A stretch of 49,430 nt of DNA from Bacteroidales bacterium. GTDB lineage: Bacteria; Bacteroidota; Bacteroidia; Bacteroidales; UBA932. Of this stretch, positions 41,743-49,430 are shown piece after piece. Within the stretch, counting starts at the first letter, position 1. Every line of letters begins with the position of its first letter. The notes under the pieces were generated by a model. It had not been told where the DNA came from and made no database searches. It saw nothing but the letters and a program-made list of their open reading frames with translations. The stretch is from assembly GCA_024401895.1 (NCBI GenBank), contig JAKSKE010000006.1:1-49430 (forward strand), written 5' to 3'. Both the position numbers and the translations under genes were made by a program.

Positions 41743-43286
41743 AATATTTTACGAATTCGCCTGACAAAATTACGCATTCCTCGTTCTAAAGCAAACAGCA
41801 ATCCAAAAAGCACCGCCGTGCACGCAATAAAGACAATAATGGCATAGAGGAAAAACATTCCGAAGGAGGCGGAAGGGTCGATGGGGATGAATCTTACGAC
41901 AAAGTCCATAACCGCAAGGACAAGCAATCCGGCAGAAAGGTGTTTTGCATTAAGCCACAGGTATTTGCGGAAAGGCTGTTGCAATCCGCATCGGAAAAGG
42001 AATATGGGCTTCCAAATCTTCACTATAAGTATCTCCCCTATAATAAAGCCGCCCAGAATGCCGTTCAGCCCCCAGAAATGTCCCCCGAGGACAGCCAGTC
42101 CGAGACACAGGACCGATTCCGCAATGGGGGCCCATACGTCTTGGAACAGCCCGTAGGCATCCTTGAAGATTTCTACCGGAGTCCTGCTGTTCTGAATATA
42201 GAACGATATGATAATAAGAATCAGCGTAAACCTGTCAAGTATGTATTCCTCCCCTATCCACAACTTAATGAAAGGATCTATGAGGAACCAAAGGCAGATA
42301 CAGCACACAACCGTCATCAGGAAACGGATACTGAACAATTCCTTGAAAACCTTTATGGTAAGATCCCTGTCCCTGCTGGCAATCATATTGCCCACCACCG
42401 CCGTGAGACCCATAAAGCAGGCACCCATGAGAGCATTCAAGTTATTGGTGAATATCAGATAGTTACCATACTTTGTCACTAAAGTGAGCGAGGCAAAGGC
42501 ATATATGATGACCGGAGTGGTCTGGCCTATGGCAAAACCCGCTATCTTGTGTACGAAAAGCTGTTTGACCTTGGTGGTTATCTGCGGATATTTCTGCCTC
42601 AGCAGCCAGGGCCGCTCCACCTTTTCCTTAATGAAAGGCACAGTCCTGTTTACGGTTCGTGTAAGGACTATTGCCATAATTGTGGAAGCGGCGGCCTCGA
42701 GTCCCAGCCACCAGAGGAAGCCGTTGTCAAGGTATTTTACCGTGAGTGCCTGAGCAGCCAGTTTGGCAATGGATACGGTCTTTGTGGCTAACTGAATCTT
42801 ATAGTTGAGCTGGTATGCATCCAGTACTATCTGCTTGTAATTCACAAAGTAGCTCAGCATTGAGCCGTACAGGAAAACTGCAAACGAAGCATAGGCATAC
42901 CAAATGGGAAGATCGGTCTTGCTGAAGATGGACGGAAGGAAAAAGCCCAGCACAACACTGCCGGCAACGACTATGCAGGCAACTATCCTGTACAGCCAAC
43001 CCTGAAGGGCAACAATCTCCCGGATGCTCCGGCGGTCGTCGTCGAAAATAGGCTTGTACAGGGTTACGGCTATCGCACTTCCAATACCAAGTTCAGCAAG
43101 ATTCAGAAATCCCAGCAGGCTCTGGGCGGTAGTGTTGAGTCCGAGGACCTCGGTGCCCAGATGGTTGAGGAATATTCTGCGCGACCAGAAACCTATGAGC
43201 AGCGAAATGACCTGAAAGCCCACCGCAACGAGACTGTTGCGCAGGCTGTTCTTAGTCCTCTGATATGAACCGGTTCCGCCGCTCAT
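41739..43286 (-). CDS. Wzx-like polysaccharide flippase (MATE/MOP superfamily)
   Basis: The protein is 515 aa from the ATG at 43286. It has about 12-14 membrane helices through the whole length with short loops, and the start R-T-K-N-S-L-R-N-S-L...G-F-W-S-R-R-I-F is typical of O-antigen/teichoic flippases. It would move the lipid-linked repeat unit across the inner membrane. It heads a four-gene minus-strand operon with three glycosyltransferases, all joined by short overlaps or gaps. A Wzy polymerase is not visible in the window, so the unit may be used without block polymerisation or polymerised by a gene elsewhere. Confidence 0.87.
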   Translation of the reverse strand: MSGGTGSYQRTKNSLRNSLVAVGFQVISLLIGFWSRRIFLNHLGTEVLGLNTTAQSLLGFLNLAELGIGSAIAVTLYKPIFDDDRRSIREIVALQGWLYRIVACIVVAGSVVLGFFLPSIFSKTDLPIWYAYASFAVFLYGSMLSYFVNYKQIVLDAYQLNYKIQLATKTVSIAKLAAQALTVKYLDNGFLWWLGLEAAASTIMAIVLTRTVNRTVPFIKEKVERPWLLRQKYPQITTKVKQLFVHKIAGFAIGQTTPVIIYAFASLTLVTKYGNYLIFTNNLNALMGACFMGLTAVVGNMIASRDRDLTIKVFKELFSIRFLMTVVCCICLWFLIDPFIKLWIGEEYILDRFTLILIIISFYIQNSRTPVEIFKDAYGLFQDVWAPIAESVLCLGLAVLGGHFWGLNGILGGFIIGEILIVKIWKPIFLFRCGLQQPFRKYLWLNAKHLSAGLLVLAVMDFVVRFIPIDPSASFGMFFLYAIIVFIACTAVLFGLLFALERGMRNFVRRIRKIL

Positions 43287-43298
43287 CAATTTACAGAT

Positions 43299-45035
43299 TT
43301 ATTTGATTATCCCCTGCTCCTTCAGGAACTCGGAGATTCTTTCCATCCAGGTATAGCTGTCGGTCCCGGGCGATGCGTAATGCTGGAAGCAGTGCTTGCG
43401 CAGGGCCAGGGTGTGAAGTTCGCTCTGCACTCCCATCGCGCGCATCCTTTCCCACAGTTTCACCGACCCCATTGCAGAGTAGCCGTCGGCATCACCGTGC
43501 AGGAACAGCATTGGAGCGGTGTCCAGGTCCATAGAGAATTCCGGGGCCAGAATGTCGCTGTCGAGATTCCCTCCGTTCACGTTATGCCCGTTCATTCCGT
43601 CGGTAAGCACGTATGCCGGATAGATACCGATTCCCCACTGCACATTGCAGGGCAGTTTATCGATGTCGTCTATGGGTTCATAGGACTGATGCCGGGACGA
43701 AGTGACTCCCATAACGGTGAGGTGTCCGCCGGCCGAGCTGCCCATAATTCCAATTTTCCCGGGGTCGAGGCCCTTTTCCGCCGCCTGGCTTCTAACTACC
43801 CTGATTGCCCGCTGGAGGTCCTCCCAGGCGGTAGTATGCTTTGCCAGGCCGCTTGCGGCCGATGGTCTGGGCGTGCGGTATTTCATTGTAACTACCGTTA
43901 CTCCAAGGGAATTGAGGTAGCGTCGCACGGGAGCTACCTCGAAGGACTCGGGACTGTTCCCTTCATAAGCGCCTCCGGAATAAATTATTTGAATCGCATT
44001 GGTTTTCCTTTCCTTGGGAATGAACCATTCGATATAGGGCAGGCACTGGCCTACCTGAGCATCTGGCATCTTCCCTGCGGGCCAGATCTCCAGCCTTCCC
44101 TCTCCGCAGGCAAAACTGTCCGACGGATAGCGCCTGTCAACGTCCTCCTCGGGAGCGAGCTCCCCAAGGAAACCCATCTGCCGCAGGAACTCAACCCCGC
44201 GCTCAAGGCCCAAAGGCTGATGTCCCTTGTTGGGGTAAAGATGCAGTTCGGCAGGTACTCCCCTCTTACGCAACTCCCTGTAAATAAGGGTAGAAGCATT
44301 GGGCGAATAGATATCGGTTCCTCCGTGATGCAGGCTCAGCGGGCAGGTCTTGGAGTCGAAGCGGAAAATGGAATCCAACTTTACGTCGGGGCCATAGCCC
44401 TGCCGGGCCGATGGAACACCAAGTCCGTCGGTAAGCACGTATGCGGGGGCGTTCAGGATTCCCCAGTTGATATGGCAGGAAAGGTCATCGAGTTCATCCA
44501 CCTTCCCGTAGGCCGGGGTCTGGGAACTGGTTGCCAGCAGCAGGGCCAGATGCGACCCCGCCGACATTGAAATAACGCCAATCTTCTCGGGATCGAACCC
44601 TCTTGCTGCGGCTTCGTTCCTTACTACCCGCACCGCACGCTGTCCGTCCTCCCAGGCTGTCTGCCAGAACGGAAGGCCTTCGGGCCGCGGGGTACGGTAA
44701 ACGAAATTCACGCATTGGATTCCCTGTGCGGTAAGCGTTTCGCGCCAGGTTTTGATATGCTGCATATCGCAGCAGCTGAAGTATCCGCCGCCCGAGATAA
44801 GAATCATACAGGAGCCGTTGCGGGTCAGTGAATCGGGGGCATCGAACCACTCCAGATATGCTTCGGCGTGCTGTTTTGCGTCAAATCCGGGAGTGCGTGC
44901 CTCGTCCAGCATAGCGGCTGTCTGGTGAGCTTGTCTGTGGGGCATTTTCCCCTTGGGCCAAACCGCCTGACGGTCCAGGGCCGAAAGGTTTAAACTCAGA
45001 GCAACAAGTGCAATTATAAAGGCTGTTCTTTTCAT
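43299..45035 (-). CDS. Secreted tandem alpha/beta hydrolase (BD-FAE-type esterase, two domains)
   Basis: The protein is 578 aa. The signal peptide M-K-R-T-A-F-I-I-A-L-V-A-L-S-L-N-L-S-A is followed by two homologous hydrolase domains (about 20-295 and 305-578). Both repeat the order W-P-x-G-K-M-P, I-x-x-G-G-x-Y, Y-R-T-P-R-P, A-W-E-D-x-Q-R-A, nucleophile elbow, D and late H. The elbow is S-M-S-A-G in domain 1 (first Gly replaced by Ser) and G-S-S-A-G in domain 2, so both keep the catalytic Ser; L-H-H-G-G-T-D / L-H-G-D-A-D and a C-terminal His complete each triad. The likely role is polysaccharide de-acetylation or feruloyl esterase activity in the periplasm or outside; substrate unknown. Confidence 0.85.
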   Translation of the reverse strand: MKRTAFIIALVALSLNLSALDRQAVWPKGKMPHRQAHQTAAMLDEARTPGFDAKQHAEAYLEWFDAPDSLTRNGSCMILISGGGYFSCCDMQHIKTWRETLTAQGIQCVNFVYRTPRPEGLPFWQTAWEDGQRAVRVVRNEAAARGFDPEKIGVISMSAGSHLALLLATSSQTPAYGKVDELDDLSCHINWGILNAPAYVLTDGLGVPSARQGYGPDVKLDSIFRFDSKTCPLSLHHGGTDIYSPNASTLIYRELRKRGVPAELHLYPNKGHQPLGLERGVEFLRQMGFLGELAPEEDVDRRYPSDSFACGEGRLEIWPAGKMPDAQVGQCLPYIEWFIPKERKTNAIQIIYSGGAYEGNSPESFEVAPVRRYLNSLGVTVVTMKYRTPRPSAASGLAKHTTAWEDLQRAIRVVRSQAAEKGLDPGKIGIMGSSAGGHLTVMGVTSSRHQSYEPIDDIDKLPCNVQWGIGIYPAYVLTDGMNGHNVNGGNLDSDILAPEFSMDLDTAPMLFLHGDADGYSAMGSVKLWERMRAMGVQSELHTLALRKHCFQHYASPGTDSYTWMERISEFLKEQGIIK

Positions 45036-45041
45036 ATCTTA

Positions 45042-45049
45042 CAAATTTA
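45042..45049 (-). promoter_or_regulatory. -7 box almost at the esterase start codon
   Basis: On the minus strand TAAATTTG ends seven bases before the ATG at 45035, so the message would start at or within a base or two of the initiation codon. Confidence 0.4.
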
Positions 45050-45082
45050 AAAATTATATGCGAAAACTTTACAAAGCCCAGC

Positions 45083-45982
45083 CTACTCGCCGAAAAGTTC
45101 CTTGTGACGCTTGTCAATTCGGGCGTACGATTCTATATAGCAATGGAAAAAGCCCTTGGTATTGGGAGTGATTACAGGCGCGTCCAGCTCTATGGCTTCG
45201 ATTTTCCTGAAATCATAACCGCCATTGACCTTCCAGCCCCACTGCTCCAGGAAACCTATATGAATGGCATCTGCAGGGCAATAGAAAGAACAGCGCATAC
45301 ACATAAGACAGTGATGCGAGAAACGCAGCGAGCCAGACTCGTCGCGGGAGATATTCTTTGTCGGGCAATTCTTTATGCACAGGTCACAGCCAATGCATTT
45401 GTCCTTGTCGGCCCTGTACAGAAACGAATTCACGTCGCCGCCAATATACTGGGGCCGCGAAACCACCGATGAAACCAGCCTGGCCCAAAGTCCGTAGGGC
45501 CGTTTGGCGGGAATCGAATTGCACAGTTCGTAAACCAGGATATCGAGCAGTTTCCCGTCCATTACCAGCATTTCCTTAACCAGCTTGTCGTCGAAACGGA
45601 AATGAATGTTGTAGGGCATAAGGAAATGGTATTCGTTCTCCATCACGGCTCCGTCGCGGCGCAGCTTGCGAACCACATATTTCGACGAAGCGTCATTAGC
45701 TTTCTCGGTCTCGCCCGAATTCTTGTAGATAAAGGTCCTCATTCCCTTCGGAAATTTCTGGGCCCTTACAAACTTCAGAAAAGCCCAGGGGGCACAGTAA
45801 CCGTGAATGGGATAGCCCAGGCCCACAATGTCGTAGGCCTTCAGGTCCAGCCTCTCATTGTTGAGAGGGTCGATTTCATACAGGTCAACAGACCATCCAG
45901 CATTCTGCAGACGGGCCTGCAATTTCTTTGAAAGGTAACGGGTATTATAAGTCCCGGTAAAGTATATAAGCAGACATTTCAT
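45083..45982 (-). CDS. EFR1-type flavodoxin-ferredoxin protein
   Basis: The protein is 299 aa from ATG 45982; upstream TTG codons are in frame but less likely. The N-terminus is flavodoxin-like (L-L-I-Y-F-T-G-T-Y-N-T-R, phosphate loop T-G-T-x-N-T near residues 8-13) with G-L-G-Y-P-I-H-G-Y. The C-terminal part holds two 4Fe-4S sets, C-I-G-C-D-L-C-I-K-N-C-P and C-L-M-C-M-R-C-S-F-Y-C-P (each CxxCxxCxxxCP). EFR1-family proteins are cytoplasmic electron carriers of unknown partner. It lies 27 bases after the thiD remnant in the same direction, so it may be read from the thi transcript. Confidence 0.85.
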   Translation of the reverse strand: MKCLLIYFTGTYNTRYLSKKLQARLQNAGWSVDLYEIDPLNNERLDLKAYDIVGLGYPIHGYCAPWAFLKFVRAQKFPKGMRTFIYKNSGETEKANDASSKYVVRKLRRDGAVMENEYHFLMPYNIHFRFDDKLVKEMLVMDGKLLDILVYELCNSIPAKRPYGLWARLVSSVVSRPQYIGGDVNSFLYRADKDKCIGCDLCIKNCPTKNISRDESGSLRFSHHCLMCMRCSFYCPADAIHIGFLEQWGWKVNGGYDFRKIEAIELDAPVITPNTKGFFHCYIESYARIDKRHKELFGE

Positions 45983-46009
45983 CTCCAACAAAAAATGGGC
46001 GGCAACGCA

Positions 46010-46348
46010 CTACCCGCAATTCAGGTTAAAAAAGTGATTGACCGGGCCGTGTCCCCCGCCTATCGAATAGACGGCCCCGGATTCAATGGCAAGCGACAGA
46101 TAGCGCTTCGCAAGTCCAACAGCATCGGCCCCGATATCGCTCAGAACCGCCTTTATCTGGGAAGATATCACCCGTGCAGGAACAGGAAAAACTTCCTGCA
46201 CACCAAGAGTATTCTGTACGGTAACGGCAGTAATGGCGGTTGCCGCAAATGAACCCGTAGCACTTATGGCCTTAATGTCGGCCTGTATGCCGGCGCCTCC
46301 TCCAGAATCGCTTCCGGCTATTGCCAGCACTCTACTGTAAGTCTTCAT
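46010..46348 (-). pseudogene. thiD: thiD with large in-frame internal deletion
   Basis: The 112-aa frame starts as hydroxymethylpyrimidine(-phosphate) kinase (I-A-G-S-D-S-G-G-G-A-G-I-Q-A-D near 10-24; A-I-T-A-V-T-V-Q-N-T-L-G-V; V-L-S-D-I-G-A-D-A). After residue 75 it jumps straight to the C-terminal helix and end of the same family (L-A-K-R-Y-L-S-x-A-I-E-S-G-A...G-G-G-H-G-P-V-N-H-F-F). The usual length is about 265 residues, so roughly 150 central residues, including most of the active site, are missing with the frame kept. The junction is near base 46120. It overlaps thiL by ATGA. A working kinase is very unlikely. Confidence 0.8.
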
Positions 46349-47283
46349 CGTGAAAAATGATTGTATCCTTTAAAATTCCTGTCTGTCCCCTTCCATTCCA
46401 GGGTGCTGCCGCTCACGACAGTCCCAATGACAGTATGGCTTACGGGCACAACCGCGCCCTTGCTCTTGACAAACAGAAGTTCATAATCTTCGCCTCCGCT
46501 TATGGCATAGTCCAGCATTCTGCCCGAATCGGAACCGCAGAGCGAGCGCAAAGCATCGCTTACGGGAATTCGGGCGGTATCCACTATGGCGCCGCAGTTC
46601 GATTCCTTAAGGATATGACGCAGGTCAGAGCCTATTCCGTCCGATATGTCCATCATTGCGTGAACCTGTCCGCTGCGGGCCAGGGCAAGCCCTTCGGCAA
46701 GTCTTGGTTGGGGACGCAGATGTCTGTCTATGAAGTAGTTGTCATAGTCTACCCGGGCTGCCGACTGCAGCAGGAGTTCAAGCCCTGCCGCCGAGTCTCC
46801 AAGACAGCCGGTAACGCATATCTCGTCGCCGGGCAAAGCGCCTGCGCGAGTGACGGCCACCCCGTTCGGGCACTGGCCTATGACGGTTACGCTAATGCAG
46901 ATTTTGCCCGCCGACTCGCAGGTATCGCCCCCCAGAACAGGGAAGCCGTAGCGGTTGCAGGCATCGCCGAAACCTTTCAGGAAATCCATTACCCAGGAGT
47001 CCTCCAAATCCTTCGGCAAGGCCAGAGAAAGGAAGATGCCCTTGGGCGTTCCTCCGCAGGCCGCAATGTCGCTGATATTGGCCACCGCCGCCTTCCATCC
47101 GGTACAGCCAGCCTGAACCTTCCGCAGGAAATGCACGTCTTCCAGCAGCATATCGGTGCTCACCAGAGTGCGGAATGCGTCCCTCTCGGGAAGCTGCGCG
47201 CAATCATCGCCTATTCCAAGGTATCCGTCGGGCAGCGAGACCCCCGCCCTTATCTTATCTATCAGTTCAAATTCCCCTATCAT
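46345..47283 (-). CDS. thiL: Thiamine-monophosphate kinase
   Basis: The 312-aa protein has a complete ThiL plan: G-I-G-D-D-C-A near residues 22-28, S-T-D-M-L-L-E-D-V-H-F (about 42-52), A-V-A-N-I-S-D-I-A-A-C-G-G-T-P near 66-80, G-G-D-T-C near 117, and later D-I-S-D-G-I and S-G-G-E-D-Y-E-L. It phosphorylates thiamine monophosphate to thiamine pyrophosphate in the cytoplasm. It is the only intact gene of the thi operon here; its start overlaps the end of a thiE remnant and its stop overlaps the thiD remnant. Confidence 0.92.
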   Translation of the reverse strand: MIGEFELIDKIRAGVSLPDGYLGIGDDCAQLPERDAFRTLVSTDMLLEDVHFLRKVQAGCTGWKAAVANISDIAACGGTPKGIFLSLALPKDLEDSWVMDFLKGFGDACNRYGFPVLGGDTCESAGKICISVTVIGQCPNGVAVTRAGALPGDEICVTGCLGDSAAGLELLLQSAARVDYDNYFIDRHLRPQPRLAEGLALARSGQVHAMMDISDGIGSDLRHILKESNCGAIVDTARIPVSDALRSLCGSDSGRMLDYAISGGEDYELLFVKSKGAVVPVSHTVIGTVVSGSTLEWKGTDRNFKGYNHFSR

Positions 47284-47418
47284 TCCTTATGATTTTCAGC
47301 AGTTCGGCAGAGGCCTGGCAAGGGTCGGGAGCGCACAGGACAGCACTGCGTTGGCCACAAAATTCATTGAAGGATAGTTGGTAATACAGAGTATGTTGCT
47401 GCTTTTCCTCACATTCGC
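47267..47418 (-). pseudogene. Remnant joining thiM start to thiE end
   Basis: On the minus strand the frame at about 47418-47338 reads I-I-A-N-V-R-K-S-S-N-I-L-C-I-T-N-Y followed by P-S-M-N-F-V-A-N-A-V-L-S, the N-terminal substrate-binding pattern of hydroxyethylthiazole kinase (ThiM). It then stops within 14 codons. From about 47347, one base shifted in frame, S-A-V-L-C-A-P-D-P-C-Q-A-S-A-E-L-L-K-I-I looks like the C-terminal end of thiamine-phosphate synthase (ThiE) and ends at 47267, overlapping the thiL start. The two meet at the sequence GTGCTGTC. The ThiM part also lacks a proper start; only a GTG at 47412 is in frame. Both genes are therefore lost. Confidence 0.65.
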
Positions 47419-47423
47419 AATAA

Positions 47424-49319
47424 TTAGAAATGCAGATTGGCGCCTATTACGAATTGCCTCATATAAGGGTCATAGGTTTTCAGAACAACTCTGTCGTTGA
47501 ATTTTTCGGTATCGGTGGAAAGGCCGTCGAACACATCCTGAATGGAAGCATACAGGGTCCAGTTACCGAGCAGTTTGCTTACCCGCAGGTTCAAGAGCGA
47601 GCAATCGCCAATAGTGGCATCCTGCTTGAAGACCTTGCTGTTGTAAATGAAGCTGGCATTCAGCATCCAGTCATTGCGAAGCTTCACCGAAGGGTTGAAC
47701 TGAACGTTGAAATAGCTGGCTTTCAGGTTCGGGAGCATAGAATTCTCCATATTGTAGAAGTAATTTCCGCCCAAAGTCATAGCGAAAGTCCCGTAGGAAT
47801 ATCGAAGCATAGAATACGCGCCAACGACATTGCTGCTGGCCATATTTGAGGGACGCAGGTACGCGGTGCGGGTGGCAGGATCGAAAAGGACACTGTTGGT
47901 TATCCTCCTGTCCTGATAGTCGTACTCGCCGCAGATACTGAAGACAATGCGGTGCGCACCGTCGGTCCAGTCGGTAATATATTCCAGATGGGCGGAATTG
48001 GTCACGGGGCCCTTGAGGTCGGGATTCCCTTTCCTCCACGCTTGAGCAGAGCTGTCGTAAACCAATTCAGGATAGACCAGACTGTTGTCCGCCACGCTTG
48101 TATTCCTTATGAGTTTAAGCCGCAGCGCGTGATGGTCTACAATCTGCCAGAAGACGTAAGCGTCGGCCGTCCAGTCGTGAGACCATCCGCTGTACATCTT
48201 GCCCCCGTTGGGCGAGTATTTCCTGGCATACCCCTTATAACGGCCCTTGACCTTTATCTCCACATTGCCTGTATTGTATTTCAGCGTCAAATTCGGAGAT
48301 ATATAGACCATCCTGTTTACAAAATCCCTGTTGGAATTGATGCTGGAATTGAATTTCGCATCTATATTGAGCCGGCTTGAAGGGAATACAAGATTGGAAA
48401 CCGATTTCAACTCTAAATTCAATTCATCGGATTTTCCCGGGAAACGGGAGTAGAAACGGTAATTGGCCGATGCCCCCAAGTCTCCGGTTTTAACCTTTCT
48501 GGTGTAGTCTACGATTGCAGTGAAGGCCAGATTCTTTGCCGTTGTCTCTTTGGCAGAAGACTCAAAACTGGAATACTGCCATCCCGGGCCCATCTTCCTG
48601 GACATATCCTCAATTCTGTTGCGTCCGCTTACAATTGAAGTATAGTCTGTAGAGAAGTTCTGCCATAACCATATTTTCAGGATATCCTTCGGAGTAGGTG
48701 TCCATTTGGCATAGATTCGGGCCAACTGGCCAAAATAACGCTCTCTGGTAGTGTCGGCGCCGCTCAGGGTGACATTGTCACTGTATTCCTCTAAATAAGA
48801 GTATCTCGTGGGATAATAGATGTCGAAATTCAAATTGGCCAATGCCTCGAACTTGCCGCCGTCAGAGTAGTGCAGGTTCATAGTGGGCATAACTCCCGAC
48901 GTTATGGAGGTCTGCACATTCACGTCTCCTCCGAACCCCTTTTCAATTGCAGCCGGCACAATGTTTACAGTACCGGAAATTCCATTCTTTATATGGGAGT
49001 CGGACGGCGAAGTGCTTATCTCTATCTTTTCAATGTCCCGCAGAAAAGTATTCGCCAGAAAGGCATCCTTCGATTCGCTCAGCACCTTGCCGTGAATGGC
49101 AACGTCGTAGCGTCCCAGGAACGTATCTGCATCCCGGTCAACCAGTTCGGGGAGGGTCTGGAGAAAATCCAGCAGAGTCATTTCCTTGGGTAAGGTGAGT
49201 TCCGAAACGTGAATAATCTTTTTCTCGGAATTGATTTCAATTTCATATGCCAGGGTAGGATTGGATATGACCGCAAGCATAAACAGGGGAAATATGGCAA
49301 GCCATTTCGATGCTTTCAT
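47424..49319 (-). CDS. Outer-membrane beta-barrel receptor-like protein
   Basis: The protein is 631 aa from the ATG at 49319 (M-K-A-S-K-W-L, a normal signal peptide); the frame is open eight codons further to 49343. Residues about 30-125 form a plug-like domain (L-L-D-F-L-Q-T-L-P-E-L-V near 50; I-E-K-I-E-I-S-T-S-P near 101; G-I-S-G-T-V-N-I-V near 116). The rest is a long series of amphipathic beta strands rich in Tyr/Trp and Asn, ending in the outer-membrane terminal ...F-V-I-G-A-N-L-H-F with final Phe. This fits the outer-membrane beta-barrel family related to TonB-dependent receptors. The cargo is unknown. It is co-oriented with the thi operon, starting about 10 bases before the thiM remnant. 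Confidence 0.8.
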   Translation of the reverse strand: MKASKWLAIFPLFMLAVISNPTLAYEIEINSEKKIIHVSELTLPKEMTLLDFLQTLPELVDRDADTFLGRYDVAIHGKVLSESKDAFLANTFLRDIEKIEISTSPSDSHIKNGISGTVNIVPAAIEKGFGGDVNVQTSITSGVMPTMNLHYSDGGKFEALANLNFDIYYPTRYSYLEEYSDNVTLSGADTTRERYFGQLARIYAKWTPTPKDILKIWLWQNFSTDYTSIVSGRNRIEDMSRKMGPGWQYSSFESSAKETTAKNLAFTAIVDYTRKVKTGDLGASANYRFYSRFPGKSDELNLELKSVSNLVFPSSRLNIDAKFNSSINSNRDFVNRMVYISPNLTLKYNTGNVEIKVKGRYKGYARKYSPNGGKMYSGWSHDWTADAYVFWQIVDHHALRLKLIRNTSVADNSLVYPELVYDSSAQAWRKGNPDLKGPVTNSAHLEYITDWTDGAHRIVFSICGEYDYQDRRITNSVLFDPATRTAYLRPSNMASSNVVGAYSMLRYSYGTFAMTLGGNYFYNMENSMLPNLKASYFNVQFNPSVKLRNDWMLNASFIYNSKVFKQDATIGDCSLLNLRVSKLLGNWTLYASIQDVFDGLSTDTEKFNDRVVLKTYDPYMRQFVIGANLHF

Positions 49320-49351
49320 TGACAAATCTTCAATAGTGAACAAACATTATC

Positions 49352-49403
49352 ACAAACCTTAGATTTGCAGAGTGGTTCACTACACCAAGGTTTGTACTGC
49401 AAA
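49352..49403. repeat. Interleaved inverted repeats in the receptor promoter/leader
   Basis: ACAAACCTT (49352-49360) is the reverse complement of AAGGTTTGT (49387-49395). TTTGCAG (49364-49370) is the reverse complement of CTGCAAA (49397-49403). Each pair has a 26-base spacer and the two interleave (a-b-a'-b'). AGTG/CACT can pair inside. The outer arms touch the -7 box and predicted transcript start of the minus-strand receptor gene, suggesting an operator or alternative leader hairpins. Confidence 0.4.
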
Positions 49404-49407
49404 AATA
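49400..49407 (-). promoter_or_regulatory. -7 box for the outer-membrane receptor
   Basis: On the minus strand the bases read TATTTTTG, an exact TAnnTTTG match, 80 bases before the ATG at 49319. Confidence 0.5.
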
Positions 49408-49430
49408 ATAAATTTGTGCTGATAGTGAAA

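Noticed and set aside
49320..49430. TPP riboswitch upstream of the receptor/thi operon
   Set aside because: Conserved THI-box strings such as CTGAGA are absent.
1..49430. CRISPR arrays, tRNA or rRNA genes, insertion sequences, prophage
   Set aside because: No direct repeat-spacer pattern, cloverleaf, transposase or phage gene was seen on either strand.

Overview
The window looks like a chromosomal segment of a Bacteroidales (phylum Bacteroidota) bacterium of roughly balanced base composition. The evidence is the repeated promoter -7 box of the TAnnTTTG type, almost no classical Shine-Dalgarno sites, an AddAB pair of Bacteroidota type, a YfhO-family protein, a tmRNA on the expected plan and an outer-membrane beta-barrel receptor. 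The family cannot be fixed from sequence alone; a gut or rumen lineage is an inference.

Layout. 1-3591: a nitroreductase remnant running off the left edge, a lipoprotein, a queuosine-precursor transporter directly behind a preQ1-I riboswitch, and a K+/H+ antiporter. 3616-9839 (minus): addB-addA, overlapping by ATGA. 9901-30138 (plus): one tightly packed eight-gene block, the most striking part of the window. It holds a dicarboxylate/amino-acid:cation symporter, a membrane sensor PP2C phosphatase, a STAS protein, a MATE transporter fused to an RsbW/SpoIIAB-like ATPase, a three-module nonribosomal peptide synthetase ending in a thioester reductase, an A-T-TE enzyme whose thioesterase nucleophile is Cys, a beta-lactamase-fold lipoprotein and a condensation-like acyltransferase. 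30196-30592 (minus): tmRNA. 30683-43286: YfhO and a surface-glycan locus with GT2, GT92, capsule-type and CDP-polyol transferases, a TarI/IspD-like cytidylyltransferase, an epimerase and a Wzx-like flippase. 43299-45035: a secreted tandem esterase. 45083-47418 (minus): an iron-sulfur flavoprotein and a decayed thiamine operon in which only thiL is intact. 47424-49319: an outer-membrane barrel protein.

How the genes work together. In the large operon the phosphatase, STAS protein and ATPase are the three parts of an RsbU-RsbV-RsbW type partner switch, but no sigma factor is present and the kinase part is covalently attached to a drug/metabolite exporter. The simplest reading is a phospho-switch that senses something outside the inner membrane and gates export, or couples it to synthesis, of a peptide aldehyde or alcohol made by the synthetase. 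Product, substrates and direction of control are not determinable here.

Three separate loci (the nitroreductase at the left edge, thiM/thiE, and thiD) keep a recognisable start and end but have lost the middle. This is either real decay by internal deletion or an assembly effect, and should be resolved from reads.
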